Positions 54,345 to 64,000 of a stretch of DNA of 64,000 bases are shown here, piece by piece. Below the pieces are notes generated by a model, which did not search any database, was not told the DNA's origin, and saw only the letters and a list, made by a program, of their open reading frames with translations. Position 1 is the stretch's first letter, and the number at the start of each line of letters is the position of its first letter. The stretch spans positions 2,678,454-2,742,453 of the forward strand of contig NZ_KN196470.1 in NCBI RefSeq assembly GCF_000761445.1, in the 5' to 3' direction. The DNA is from Oleiagrimonas soli (GTDB lineage: Bacteria > Pseudomonadota > Gammaproteobacteria > Xanthomonadales > Rhodanobacteraceae). The position numbers and the translations under genes were made by a program.

Positions 54345-56675
54345 GTGAACCCGACTGCACGAAGCGATCAGCGCCCCGAACCCGCCATCATGCACGATGA
54401 CGTGCGCTGCCTGCTGGCCACCGATCTGGACGGCACGTTCCTCGCCGGTTCGCCGGAGCAGCGCCTGCGCCTGTACCAGCTGATCAGCCGCCGCGAGGAC
54501 ATGCTGCTGGTCTACGTCACCGGCCGCGGACTGGAAGCCGTGCTGCCGCTGCTGGCCGATCCCACGCTGCCGCATCCGGACTACATCATCTGCGACGTCG
54601 GCGCGACCGTGGTCGACGGCCACGACATCCACGCGGTCGAACCGCTGCAGGGCCGCATCGCCGCGCGCTGGCCCGGCGAACAGGCCGTGGTGCGCCACAT
54701 CGGCGAGCACGAGGGCCTGATCCGCCAGGATGTGCCGCAGGAGCGCCGCGTGTCCTACTTCTGCTCCAGCGACGCGATCAGCGACAAGCTCGAACAGCAG
54801 GTGCGCGAACTGGGTTGCGAACTGCTGCATTCGGCCGAGCGCTATCTCGACATCCTGCCGTTCGGCGTCAACAAGGGCGCGACCCTGCGCGGCCTGATCG
54901 ACCACCTGGGCATCCCCGACGAACGCGTGCTGGTGGCCGGCGACACGCTCAACGACCGTTCGATGTACGGCAAGGGCTTCGCCGGCGTCTGCGTGGGCCG
55001 CTCCGAACCCGGCCTGATCGAGGCGACGCGCGACATCGGGCAGACCCTGCACGCCGAGAAGCCGGGCTGCGGCGGCATCCTCGAAGCGTTGGCGCATTTC
55101 GAGCTGCTCGACGCCGAGCACCTCGACACCACGGACATCGTGCCGGACACCGGCAAGGCCGAGCTGGTCATGGTCTATCACCGGCTGCCCTACGAGGAAG
55201 TCGTCGAGGACGGCCAGATCCAGCGCCGCCGACCGAAGTCGCCCAACGGCATCATCCCGACCCTGCTGTCGTTCTTCGCCGACGGACGCAAGGGATCGTG
55301 GATCGCCTGGTCCATCCACGATCCGGCCGTCGATGAGGATTTCGAGGTGCACACGGCGGTCGACGCCCAGCGCTACCCCGACCTCACCGCCGCGCGCGTG
55401 GCGCTGACCAAGAAGGACGTCGACATCTTCTACAAGTCCTTCTCCAAGGAAGCCTTCTGGCCACTGCTGCACACCTTCTGGGAGCGCGCGCGCTTCCGCG
55501 AGAAGCACTGGCAGGTGTTCTGCCGCGTCAACCGCGCCTTCGCCGAACGCGCCGCCGCTGAGGCCGCTTCCGGCGCGACGGTGTGGATCCACGACTACAA
55601 CCTGTGGATGGTGCCAGCCTACTTGCGCGAACTGCGCCCCGACGTGCGCATCGCGTTCTTCCACCACACCCACTTCCCGTCCGCCGACGTGTTCAACGTG
55701 GTGCCGTGGCGACGCGACATCATCGGCAGCCTGCTGCAGTGCGACTACGTGGGCTTCCACATTCCGCGCCAGGTCGAGAACTTCGTCGACGTGGTGCGCG
55801 GCGTGGCGCCGGTGAAAGTGATCAAGCGCGAGAACTGCGCGCCGCGCTTCCTCACCTACGGCTGCGCCGCCGGACTCGACCGCGTCAGTCGCATCATCGA
55901 CGTCGGCCGCCGCCGCGTGCACGTGGGTGCGCACCCGGTCGGACTCGACGTCGATCGTGTGCGCCGACTGCTGGAATCGGACGACTCGCGCCTGCGCCGC
56001 CGCCATCTGAGCAGCGAGCTGGACGGCCGCAAGCTGATCCTCTCGGTCGAGCGCCTCGACTACACCAAGGGCACGTTGCAGAAGCTGCAGGCCTACGAGC
56101 GCATGCTGGAGCGCAATCCCGACCTGGTCGGCGAAATCACGCTGTTCTGCGTGTGCGTGCCGGCGGCCAAGGAGATGACCGTCTACCGGCAGTTGCAGAC
56201 GCAGATCGAGCAGGCGGTGGGCCGCATCAACGGTCGCTTCTCGCAACTGGGCTGGACGCCGGTGCAGTTCTTCTTCCGCGCGCTGCCGTTCGAGGAGCTG
56301 CTGTCCTACTACGGCGTCGCCGACGTCATGTGGATCACGCCGCTGCGCGACGGCCTGAATCTGGTGGCCAAGGAATACGTGGCCGTGCAGGGCATCGTCG
56401 GCCACCCGCATGCGGGCGTGCTGGTGCTATCCGAATTCGCCGGCGCGGCGGCCGAGCTCAAGGGCGCCTTGCTGACCAACCCGCACGACATCGAGGATCT
56501 GGCCGAGGTCTGCCTGCGTGCGATCCGCATGGACGCCAAGGAAGCCGGCAGCCGCTTGCAGGGGTTGTTCGATATCGTCGAGCATCACAACCTAAGCCGC
56601 TGGGGCCAGGGCTTTCTCGATGCCGTCGCCGAGACCGGCGACAGTCCGGGCACCTCGGTGCCGGCCTCGGCCTGA
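54345..56675 (+). CDS. ggpPS: Fused glucosylglycerol-phosphate synthase/phosphatase
   Basis: 776 residues in two enzymes. The N-terminal HAD phosphatase (about 20-255) has DLDGT at 27-31, the Thr motif in VTGRG, Lys in NKGATLRGL and GDTLND at 199-204. The C-terminal GT20 glycosyltransferase (from about 270) has IHDYNLWMVPAYL, FFHHTHFPSADVF, ERLDYTKG (Asp572) and TPLRDGLNLVAKEYVA. HAD first, GT20 second is the order of the fused GgpPS of Stenotrophomonas rhizophila, which makes glucosylglycerol from ADP-glucose and glycerol 3-phosphate. A trehalose-phosphate synthase fusion is the alternative. The start is GTG with GAGGAG 5 nt upstream. The next gene encodes a transporter. Confidence 0.82.
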   Translation: MNPTARSDQRPEPAIMHDDVRCLLATDLDGTFLAGSPEQRLRLYQLISRREDMLLVYVTGRGLEAVLPLLADPTLPHPDYIICDVGATVVDGHDIHAVEPLQGRIAARWPGEQAVVRHIGEHEGLIRQDVPQERRVSYFCSSDAISDKLEQQVRELGCELLHSAERYLDILPFGVNKGATLRGLIDHLGIPDERVLVAGDTLNDRSMYGKGFAGVCVGRSEPGLIEATRDIGQTLHAEKPGCGGILEALAHFELLDAEHLDTTDIVPDTGKAELVMVYHRLPYEEVVEDGQIQRRRPKSPNGIIPTLLSFFADGRKGSWIAWSIHDPAVDEDFEVHTAVDAQRYPDLTAARVALTKKDVDIFYKSFSKEAFWPLLHTFWERARFREKHWQVFCRVNRAFAERAAAEAASGATVWIHDYNLWMVPAYLRELRPDVRIAFFHHTHFPSADVFNVVPWRRDIIGSLLQCDYVGFHIPRQVENFVDVVRGVAPVKVIKRENCAPRFLTYGCAAGLDRVSRIIDVGRRRVHVGAHPVGLDVDRVRRLLESDDSRLRRRHLSSELDGRKLILSVERLDYTKGTLQKLQAYERMLERNPDLVGEITLFCVCVPAAKEMTVYRQLQTQIEQAVGRINGRFSQLGWTPVQFFFRALPFEELLSYYGVADVMWITPLRDGLNLVAKEYVAVQGIVGHPHAGVLVLSEFAGAAAELKGALLTNPHDIEDLAEVCLRAIRMDAKEAGSRLQGLFDIVEHHNLSRWGQGFLDAVAETGDSPGTSVPASA

Positions 56676-56711
56676 CTTCACCGCCACCACGCACCGCCAC
56701 GAAGGACCTTC

Positions 56712-57968
56712 ATGCTACGCACGGCCCGACAGCTTGCCTCGCTGCTGACCGGCGTTGCCCTGCTGCTGCTCGGCAACGGCCTGCTCAACACCCTGATCCC
56801 CGTGCTGGGCGGCCGTCTCGGCTTCTCCAGCACCCTGCTCGGCGCGATGACCTCGGCCTATTTCGCCGGCTTCCTCGGCGGCACCTTCATCATCAGCGCG
56901 CTGGTACGGCGAATGGGCCACATCCGCGCGTTCGCCTTCTGCGCCACCGCCTGCGCCTGCCTGATCCTGCTGCTGTCGCTGACCACGCAGCCGCTGCTGT
57001 GGCTGCTGCTGCGTTTCGGCATCGGCCTGGTCGTGGTCGGTCTGTACACCGTGATCGAAAGCTGGCTCAACAGCCAGGCCGAGCCGCGTCAGCGCAGCAG
57101 CGTGTTCGCGACCTACATGGTGGTGAACCTCGGCTCGCTGGCGCTGGCGCAGCAGTTCCTGCAGTTCCAGCCGTCGCAGAACGCGGTGCTGTTCGTGCTG
57201 GTGGCGCTGCTGGTGTGCGCCTCGACGCTGCCGGTGCTGGCCACGCGCATGCGTCAGCCCGAAGTGCAGCCGATGCCCCGCCTGCGCACGCGACGACTGT
57301 TCCAGCTCGCGCCCAGCGCCGCCGTCGGCGCGCTGCTGTCGGGGCTGACCATGGGCGCGATGTGGGGTCTGGCGCCGGTCTATGCCGCCTCCGTCGGCCT
57401 GAATGCAGCGGGCATCGGCACCTGGATGAGCGTGTTCATTCTCGGCGGCGCGGCCCTGCAGTGGCCGATGGGCCGCCTGTCGGACCGCCACGACCGACGC
57501 ATCATGCTGATCGTGGTCAGCGCGCTCGGCGCCATCGCCGCGGCCCTGCTGCCGATGCTGGCCGGGGTACCGATCATGGCCGACGTGCTGCTGTTCGTGT
57601 TCGGCGGCATGGCCTTCGCGGTGTATCCGATCGTGGTCGCGCATCTGCTCGACCACGTGCCGAGCGAGGAACTGCTGCCCGCCAGTAGCAGCGTGCTGCT
57701 GGTCAACGGCATCGGCTCGGCGGCCGGACCGCTGCTGGCCGGCGTGCTGATGAGCGCGATGGGCGCATCATGGCTGTTCGGCTGGGTGGTGCTGTGCATG
57801 GGCGGCACGGCGCTGTACGTTGCCTTCCGCCTGTTGACCTTCCACCGCGACCAGGCCGAGGCCCCCGCCTTCATGCCGATGCTGCGCACCACGCCGGCGG
57901 CGATGGAGATGCATCCGGCCGTGGACGCCGAAACCGAGACCGGCAGCGTCCACGAAGGCGAACGCTGA
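56712..57968 (+). CDS. MFS transporter, YcaD-like
   Basis: 418 residues with twelve predicted helices. The first begins VALLLLGNGLLNTLIPVLGGRLGFS; the loop motif RMGHIRAFAF follows helix 2, and GRLSDRHDRR is the equivalent motif between helices 8 and 9. This resembles E. coli YcaD. In Stenotrophomonas a ycaD-type gene lies beside ggpPS and is proposed to move glucosylglycerol; the 36-nt gap here supports the same pairing. Direction of transport is unknown. The tail after helix 12 is acidic. Confidence 0.85.
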   Translation: MLRTARQLASLLTGVALLLLGNGLLNTLIPVLGGRLGFSSTLLGAMTSAYFAGFLGGTFIISALVRRMGHIRAFAFCATACACLILLLSLTTQPLLWLLLRFGIGLVVVGLYTVIESWLNSQAEPRQRSSVFATYMVVNLGSLALAQQFLQFQPSQNAVLFVLVALLVCASTLPVLATRMRQPEVQPMPRLRTRRLFQLAPSAAVGALLSGLTMGAMWGLAPVYAASVGLNAAGIGTWMSVFILGGAALQWPMGRLSDRHDRRIMLIVVSALGAIAAALLPMLAGVPIMADVLLFVFGGMAFAVYPIVVAHLLDHVPSEELLPASSSVLLVNGIGSAAGPLLAGVLMSAMGASWLFGWVVLCMGGTALYVAFRLLTFHRDQAEAPAFMPMLRTTPAAMEMHPAVDAETETGSVHEGER

Positions 57969-58067
57969 GTTCCGCTTGCATCACCACGCATCCGACCACA
58001 CTGCAACGAAGCCCTCCGTCCGGCCCGCGCGCCGGACAGTCTTTTTCCGCCGCACAAGGAATTTCCC

Positions 58068-59162
58068 GTGAGCCACCTGTTCTCGCCGCTCGAACTCGGA
58101 CCGCTGAAGCTGGCCAACCGCATCGTCGTCGCCCCCATGTGCCAGTACTCGGCCGAGGACGGCAGCGCCACCGACTGGCACATGATGCACCTGGGCAATC
58201 TGGCGCTGTCCGGCGCCGGCCTGCTGATCTTCGAGGCCAGCGCCGTCGAGGCGCGTGGCCGCATCACCTGGGCCGACCTGGGTCTGTACAGCGACGGCAA
58301 CGAGCAGGCGCTGCGCAAGGTCGTCGGCGCACTGCGCCAGCATGCGCCGACGGCGCTCGGCATCCAGCTCGCGCACGCCGGCCGCAAGGCCTCCACGCAC
58401 GTGCCCTGGGACGGCGGCGCCGCGATTGCGCCCGACGACGTGCACGGCTGGCAGGTCCTCAGCGCCTCGGACCGCCCCTTCTACGACGGCGACCCGGCGC
58501 CGCGCGCGATGACGCAGGCGGACATCGACGAGGTCGTGCAGGCCTTCGTCGACGCCGCGCATCGCGCGGACCGCCTGGGCCTGGACCTGATCGAGATCCA
58601 CGCCGCGCACGGCTACCTGCTGCACCAGTTCCTGTCGCCGCTGAGCAACGCACGCGACGATAACTATGGCGGCAGCCTGGAAAACCGCATGCGCCTGCCC
58701 CTGCAGGTCTTCGACGCCGTGCGCGCCGCCGTGCCCGAGCGCATGACCGTAGGCATCCGCATTTCCGCCAGCGACTGGGTCGAGGGCGGCTGGGACCTGG
58801 TGCAGAGCATCGAGCTGGCGAAGGCGCTGGACGCCCGAGGCTGCCAGTTCATCCACGTCTCCAGCGGCGGTCTCGATCCGCGTCAGCAGATCGATGTCGG
58901 CCCCGGCTACCAGGTGCACTTCGCCGAGGCCATCAAGGCCGAAGTGGCGATGCCGGTCATCGCCGTGGGCATGATCACCGAAGCCGCGCAGGCCGAAGCC
59001 ATCGTCGCCGAAGGCAAGGCCGACGCCGTGGCCCTGGCGCGCGGCATGCTCTACGACCCGCGCTGGCCGTGGCACGCCGCCGCCGAACTGGGCGCCACCG
59101 CGCACGCGCCGCCGCAGTATCTGCGCTGCCAGCCGCACGGGCTGAAAAAGCTGTTCGGCTGA
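58068..59162 (+). CDS. Old-yellow-enzyme-type NADH:flavin oxidoreductase (YqjM/XenA class)
   Basis: 364 residues, an FMN-binding TIM barrel. Cys25 in VAPMCQYSAEDG is the redox-tuning Cys of the thermophilic-like OYE class. The substrate histidines are His178/His181 in IHAAHGYLLHQFLSPLSN. IQLAHAGRKAST and VGMITEAAQAE with ALARGMLYDPRWPWH bind FMN phosphate. The C-terminal RCQPHGLKKLF is typical of XenA/YqjM. It reduces activated alkenes and some nitro compounds with NAD(P)H; the physiological substrate is unknown. It is 99 nt from the MFS gene. Confidence 0.94.
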   Translation: MSHLFSPLELGPLKLANRIVVAPMCQYSAEDGSATDWHMMHLGNLALSGAGLLIFEASAVEARGRITWADLGLYSDGNEQALRKVVGALRQHAPTALGIQLAHAGRKASTHVPWDGGAAIAPDDVHGWQVLSASDRPFYDGDPAPRAMTQADIDEVVQAFVDAAHRADRLGLDLIEIHAAHGYLLHQFLSPLSNARDDNYGGSLENRMRLPLQVFDAVRAAVPERMTVGIRISASDWVEGGWDLVQSIELAKALDARGCQFIHVSSGGLDPRQQIDVGPGYQVHFAEAIKAEVAMPVIAVGMITEAAQAEAIVAEGKADAVALARGMLYDPRWPWHAAAELGATAHAPPQYLRCQPHGLKKLFG

Positions 59163-59176
59163 TCCGGCCGATCCGC

Positions 59177-59216
59177 CACGAAAAAGGCCGCGGCAAACAC
59201 CGCGGCCTTTTTCGTG
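59177..59216. terminator. Bidirectional terminator between the OYE gene and clpB
   Basis: A perfect 17-bp stem from CACGAAAAAGGCCGCGG (59177-59193) and its complement (59200-59216) with a CAAACA loop. The A5/T5 arms provide a U-tract in either direction. It lies 14 nt after the OYE stop and 17 nt from the clpB end. Confidence 0.92.
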
Positions 59217-59232
59217 CAACACCCAGAGCGGA

Positions 59233-61836
<2,604 letters not shown>

Positions 61837-61912
61837 TTCGGGGTTCTCCTGCAAAGGGTTGGACGGCGGTGCCGTCGCTCTGCATTCCGAAATGCGGTCG
61901 CCCGGACGGGCT

Positions 61913-62671
61913 TCAAGTCGCGCTGCGCGTCCGGGTCCAGATCAGGCTGGCGAAGCGGCCGCTGGCCGCGCCGTCGCGGCGATAGGAGTACAGGCGTGCG
62001 TCGCCGAAGGTGTCGAAGCCGCCGCCGTGGATGCGCGTCACACCCAGCCGATGTAGACGTTGCCGCGCCAGCAGCGCGAGGTCGCACTGCCAATGTCCCG
62101 CGCGGGTCGACTGAAATGCGGCCTCGGCCTGCGCGTCGACCGCAAGGAACGCGTCGCGCACGGCCGCATCGATCTCGTAGTGCCGTGGACCGATGCACGG
62201 CCCCAGCCACGCCAGCAGATGCTCCGGTCGCACGGTCATCGACTGCACGGTGGCCTCGATCACGCCGGCCGCCAGACCGCGCCAACCCGCATGCGCGGCG
62301 CCGATCTCGCCGCCGTCGTCGCTGCACAGCAGCACCGGCAGGCAATCCGCGGTAAGGATGGCCAGCACCGTGCCCGGCACCCGCGACACCGCCGCATCGG
62401 CCTTCGGCTCTTCGCCGTCGGCCAGCGGCCCCAGTTCGGCCACGGTGGTGCCGTGGACCTGCCGCAGCCAGCGCGGCGCCGACGGCAACCCCAGCGCCTG
62501 CATCAGCGCGCGCCGATTGCTCAGCACCGCCTCGGCATCGTCGCCGCAACGCGTGCCCAGGTTGAAGCGGTCGTACGGCGGGGACGACAGACCGGGACCG
62601 ATGCGGGTGCTCACCGCCGCGCGCACGCCGGCGGGCGCGGGCCAGTCGGGAAGAATCCAGGAATCGTGCAT
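61913..62671 (-). CDS. pgeF: Peptidoglycan editing factor PgeF (YfiH, laccase domain)
   Basis: 252 residues of the cytosolic multicopper-oxidase-fold family once called polyphenol oxidase. Metal-binding His/Cys motifs are [20 protein letters not shown] and [14 protein letters not shown]. The C-terminal [20 protein letters not shown] is also conserved. In E. coli it removes L-Ser mis-incorporated in place of L-Ala in peptidoglycan precursors. The ATG at 62671 starts the usual N-terminus ([15 protein letters not shown]); a GTG five codons upstream is possible. It lies between rluD and clpB, the normal order. Confidence 0.94.
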   Translation of the reverse strand: MHDSWILPDWPAPAGVRAAVSTRIGPGLSSPPYDRFNLGTRCGDDAEAVLSNRRALMQALGLPSAPRWLRQVHGTTVAELGPLADGEEPKADAAVSRVPGTVLAILTADCLPVLLCSDDGGEIGAAHAGWRGLAAGVIEATVQSMTVRPEHLLAWLGPCIGPRHYEIDAAVRDAFLAVDAQAEAAFQSTRAGHWQCDLALLARQRLHRLGVTRIHGGGFDTFGDARLYSYRRDGAASGRFASLIWTRTRSAT

Positions 62672-62742
62672 GCGGCGATGAGGCACCCGTGGAACGCAAG
62701 TGCCGAGGATACCGTCTCCGGTCGATCACCGGGGAGCGCGGC

Positions 62743-63702
62743 TCATGCCTGCGCGGCATCCTCGCGCAGCGCTTCGATCAGCAACTGCATGTCCCGCGGC
62801 GCATCGGCCTCGAACGCCAGTTCCTTACCGAGGATCGGATGCACGAAAACCAGCCGCTCGGCGTGCAGCGCCTGACGACGGAATGCGCGCAGCGTCTCGA
62901 CCAGTCGTTCGCTGGCGCCCTTGGGCAGGTGCAGGTGACCGCCATACAGCGGATCGCCGACCAGCGGATGCTGCACATGCGCCATGTGCACGCGGATCTG
63001 ATGCGTACGGCCGGTTTCCAGGTTGCACTGGATCAGGCTGTGCGCGCGAAAGCGCTCGCGCAGGCGGTAATGCGTCACCGCATGCTTGCCGTTGTCCTCG
63101 TTGCGCACCGCCTGGCGCAAGCGGTCGACCGAATGCCGTCCCAGCGGCGCGTCGACCGTGCCGCCGGCCACCAGCGCACCGCGCACCACCGCAGCGTACT
63201 GTCGCTGCACGTCGTGACGCGACAGCATGGCCACCAGGGCCGTATGCGCCGGCAGCGACTTGGCCACCACCATCAGTCCGGAAGTGTCCTTGTCGAGCCG
63301 GTGCACGATGCCCGCGCGCGGCAGCTCGACCAGACGCGGATCGTGGTGCAGCAGGGCATTCTGCAGGGTGCCGTCGGCGTTGCCCGCGCCAGGGTGGACG
63401 ACCAGTCCGGCCGGCTTGTTCAGCACCAGCAGGTCGTCGTCCTCGTAGCGGATGTCCAGCGCGATGGCCTGCGGCGCCAGCGGCACCTCATCCTCCAGCA
63501 CCGCCTCGATGGCGACCCACTCGCCGCCCTGCACGCGCTGTTTGGGCGCCATCGTCGCGCCGTCGACGGTCACGGCGCCATCGCGGATCCAGCTGCCCAG
63601 ACGCGAGCGTGAATACTGCGGGAACATTGCCGCCAGCGCCTGGTCCAAACGCCGACCCGCCTCGTCCAGGGGGACCTGCGCGCGGTGCTCGACCGTGCTC
63701 AT
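62743..63702 (-). CDS. rluD: 23S rRNA pseudouridine synthase RluD
   Basis: 319 residues. An N-terminal S4 RNA-binding domain ([26 protein letters not shown]) precedes the RsuA/RluA catalytic domain with [15 protein letters not shown] (catalytic Asp137). [27 protein letters not shown] completes the family signature. It modifies U1911, U1915 and U1917 in helix 69 of 23S rRNA. It diverges from bamD, as in most gammaproteobacteria. Confidence 0.96.
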   Translation of the reverse strand: MSTVEHRAQVPLDEAGRRLDQALAAMFPQYSRSRLGSWIRDGAVTVDGATMAPKQRVQGGEWVAIEAVLEDEVPLAPQAIALDIRYEDDDLLVLNKPAGLVVHPGAGNADGTLQNALLHHDPRLVELPRAGIVHRLDKDTSGLMVVAKSLPAHTALVAMLSRHDVQRQYAAVVRGALVAGGTVDAPLGRHSVDRLRQAVRNEDNGKHAVTHYRLRERFRAHSLIQCNLETGRTHQIRVHMAHVQHPLVGDPLYGGHLHLPKGASERLVETLRAFRRQALHAERLVFVHPILGKELAFEADAPRDMQLLIEALREDAAQA

Positions 63703-63762
63703 GCCCCATCCCCCGGCGATCGTCCGGTTTCCGCTATCATGGCCCTTCGCTCAAGCACCCGA

Positions 63763-64000
63763 ATGTCCTCTATGCGCGTTATCAAGCAACTCAGCATTCT
63801 CGTCCTGGTTCTGTCCGTGGCGTCCTGCGCGATGTTCCGCAACAAGGCCGACATCAATACCATGCCGGTCGAACAGCTCTTCCAGAACGCCCACACTTCG
63901 CTGGAAAAAGGCGACTACGCCGCGGCGGAGAAGGCCTACGAACGGCTGATCGCACGCTTCCCGTCGGGCAAGTACAACGAGCAGTCGCAGGTGGAACTGG
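63763..64000 (+). CDS. bamD: Outer-membrane assembly lipoprotein BamD (C-terminus cut by window edge)
   Basis: 79 codons are visible. A lipoprotein signal (LSILVLVLSVASC) is followed by the first TPR of BamD: MPVEQLFQNAHTSLEKGDYAAAEKAYERLIARFPSGKYNEQSQVEL. It is the essential partner of BamA in outer-membrane protein insertion. The start is 63763 or the ATG three codons later at 63772; neither has a strong box. Divergence from rluD supports the call. Confidence 0.93.
   Translation, partial: MSSMRVIKQLSILVLVLSVASCAMFRNKADINTMPVEQLFQNAHTSLEKGDYAAAEKAYERLIARFPSGKYNEQSQVEL

Overview
The window is a high-GC (roughly two-thirds G+C by eye) chromosomal segment of a gammaproteobacterium. The order tolQ-tolR-tolA-tolB-pal-cpoB-queE-queC-tRNA-Lys, a fused glucosylglycerol-phosphate synthase/phosphatase, SapC, DUF3011 and TonB-receptor genes and short GGGATTC-type intergenic repeats point to the Xanthomonadales/Lysobacterales (Xanthomonadaceae or Rhodanobacteraceae). 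Genus cannot be settled from the window. No phage, insertion sequence, plasmid, CRISPR or restriction-modification locus was seen. About 60 protein genes, one tRNA and several terminators are supported.

Layout. 1-9.6 kb: a partial proline-rich membrane protein, a glycine-zipper protein, an EF-G paralogue, a Met-rich periplasmic protein, GreB, a SET-domain methyltransferase, a lipoprotein, a large acyl-CoA dehydrogenase and a GNAT acetyltransferase. 9.6-19.3 kb: SapC, an HNH endonuclease, Dxs, a sulfotransferase, PrmC, an esterase lipoprotein and an M1 aminopeptidase. 19.4-24.9 kb is an oxidative-stress block: ahpC-ahpD diverge from oxyR across a recognisable OxyR operator. Co-directional with oxyR follow a lipoprotein and a rubrerythrin / CCG-type Fe-S protein / DUF3501 gene set. 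24.9-33.3 kb: apt, a DUF2007 protein, glnS-rlmM, a VTT membrane protein, a hybrid sensor kinase with a NarL-type regulator, two small proteins and tRNA-Lys(UUU).

33.3-40.1 kb carries the envelope operon ybgC-tolQRAB-pal-cpoB followed by queE-queC. 40.2-46.6 kb holds a lower-GC RraB-like gene and the Holliday-junction cluster ruvC-ruvA-kup-ruvB with yebC upstream. Here kup separates ruvA from ruvB, and the ruvC 5' end is built from one arm of an inverted-repeat element. 46.7-54 kb: aspS, a DUF3011 protein, a sodium:solute symporter, an FmdB zinc ribbon and a TonB-dependent receptor with a strong terminator. 54.3-59.2 kb: a probable glucosylglycerol osmolyte pair (ggpPS plus an MFS transporter) and an old-yellow-enzyme reductase. 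59.2-64 kb: the conserved clpB-pgeF-rluD block diverging from a truncated bamD.

The most interesting leads are the rubrerythrin/Fe-S/DUF3501 set beside the OxyR regulon, the repeat-derived ruvC start, the ggpPS osmolyte locus, the EF-G paralogue with an altered guanine-specificity motif, and an apparent outer-membrane-protein remnant next to dxs. None of these is proven novel from sequence alone.
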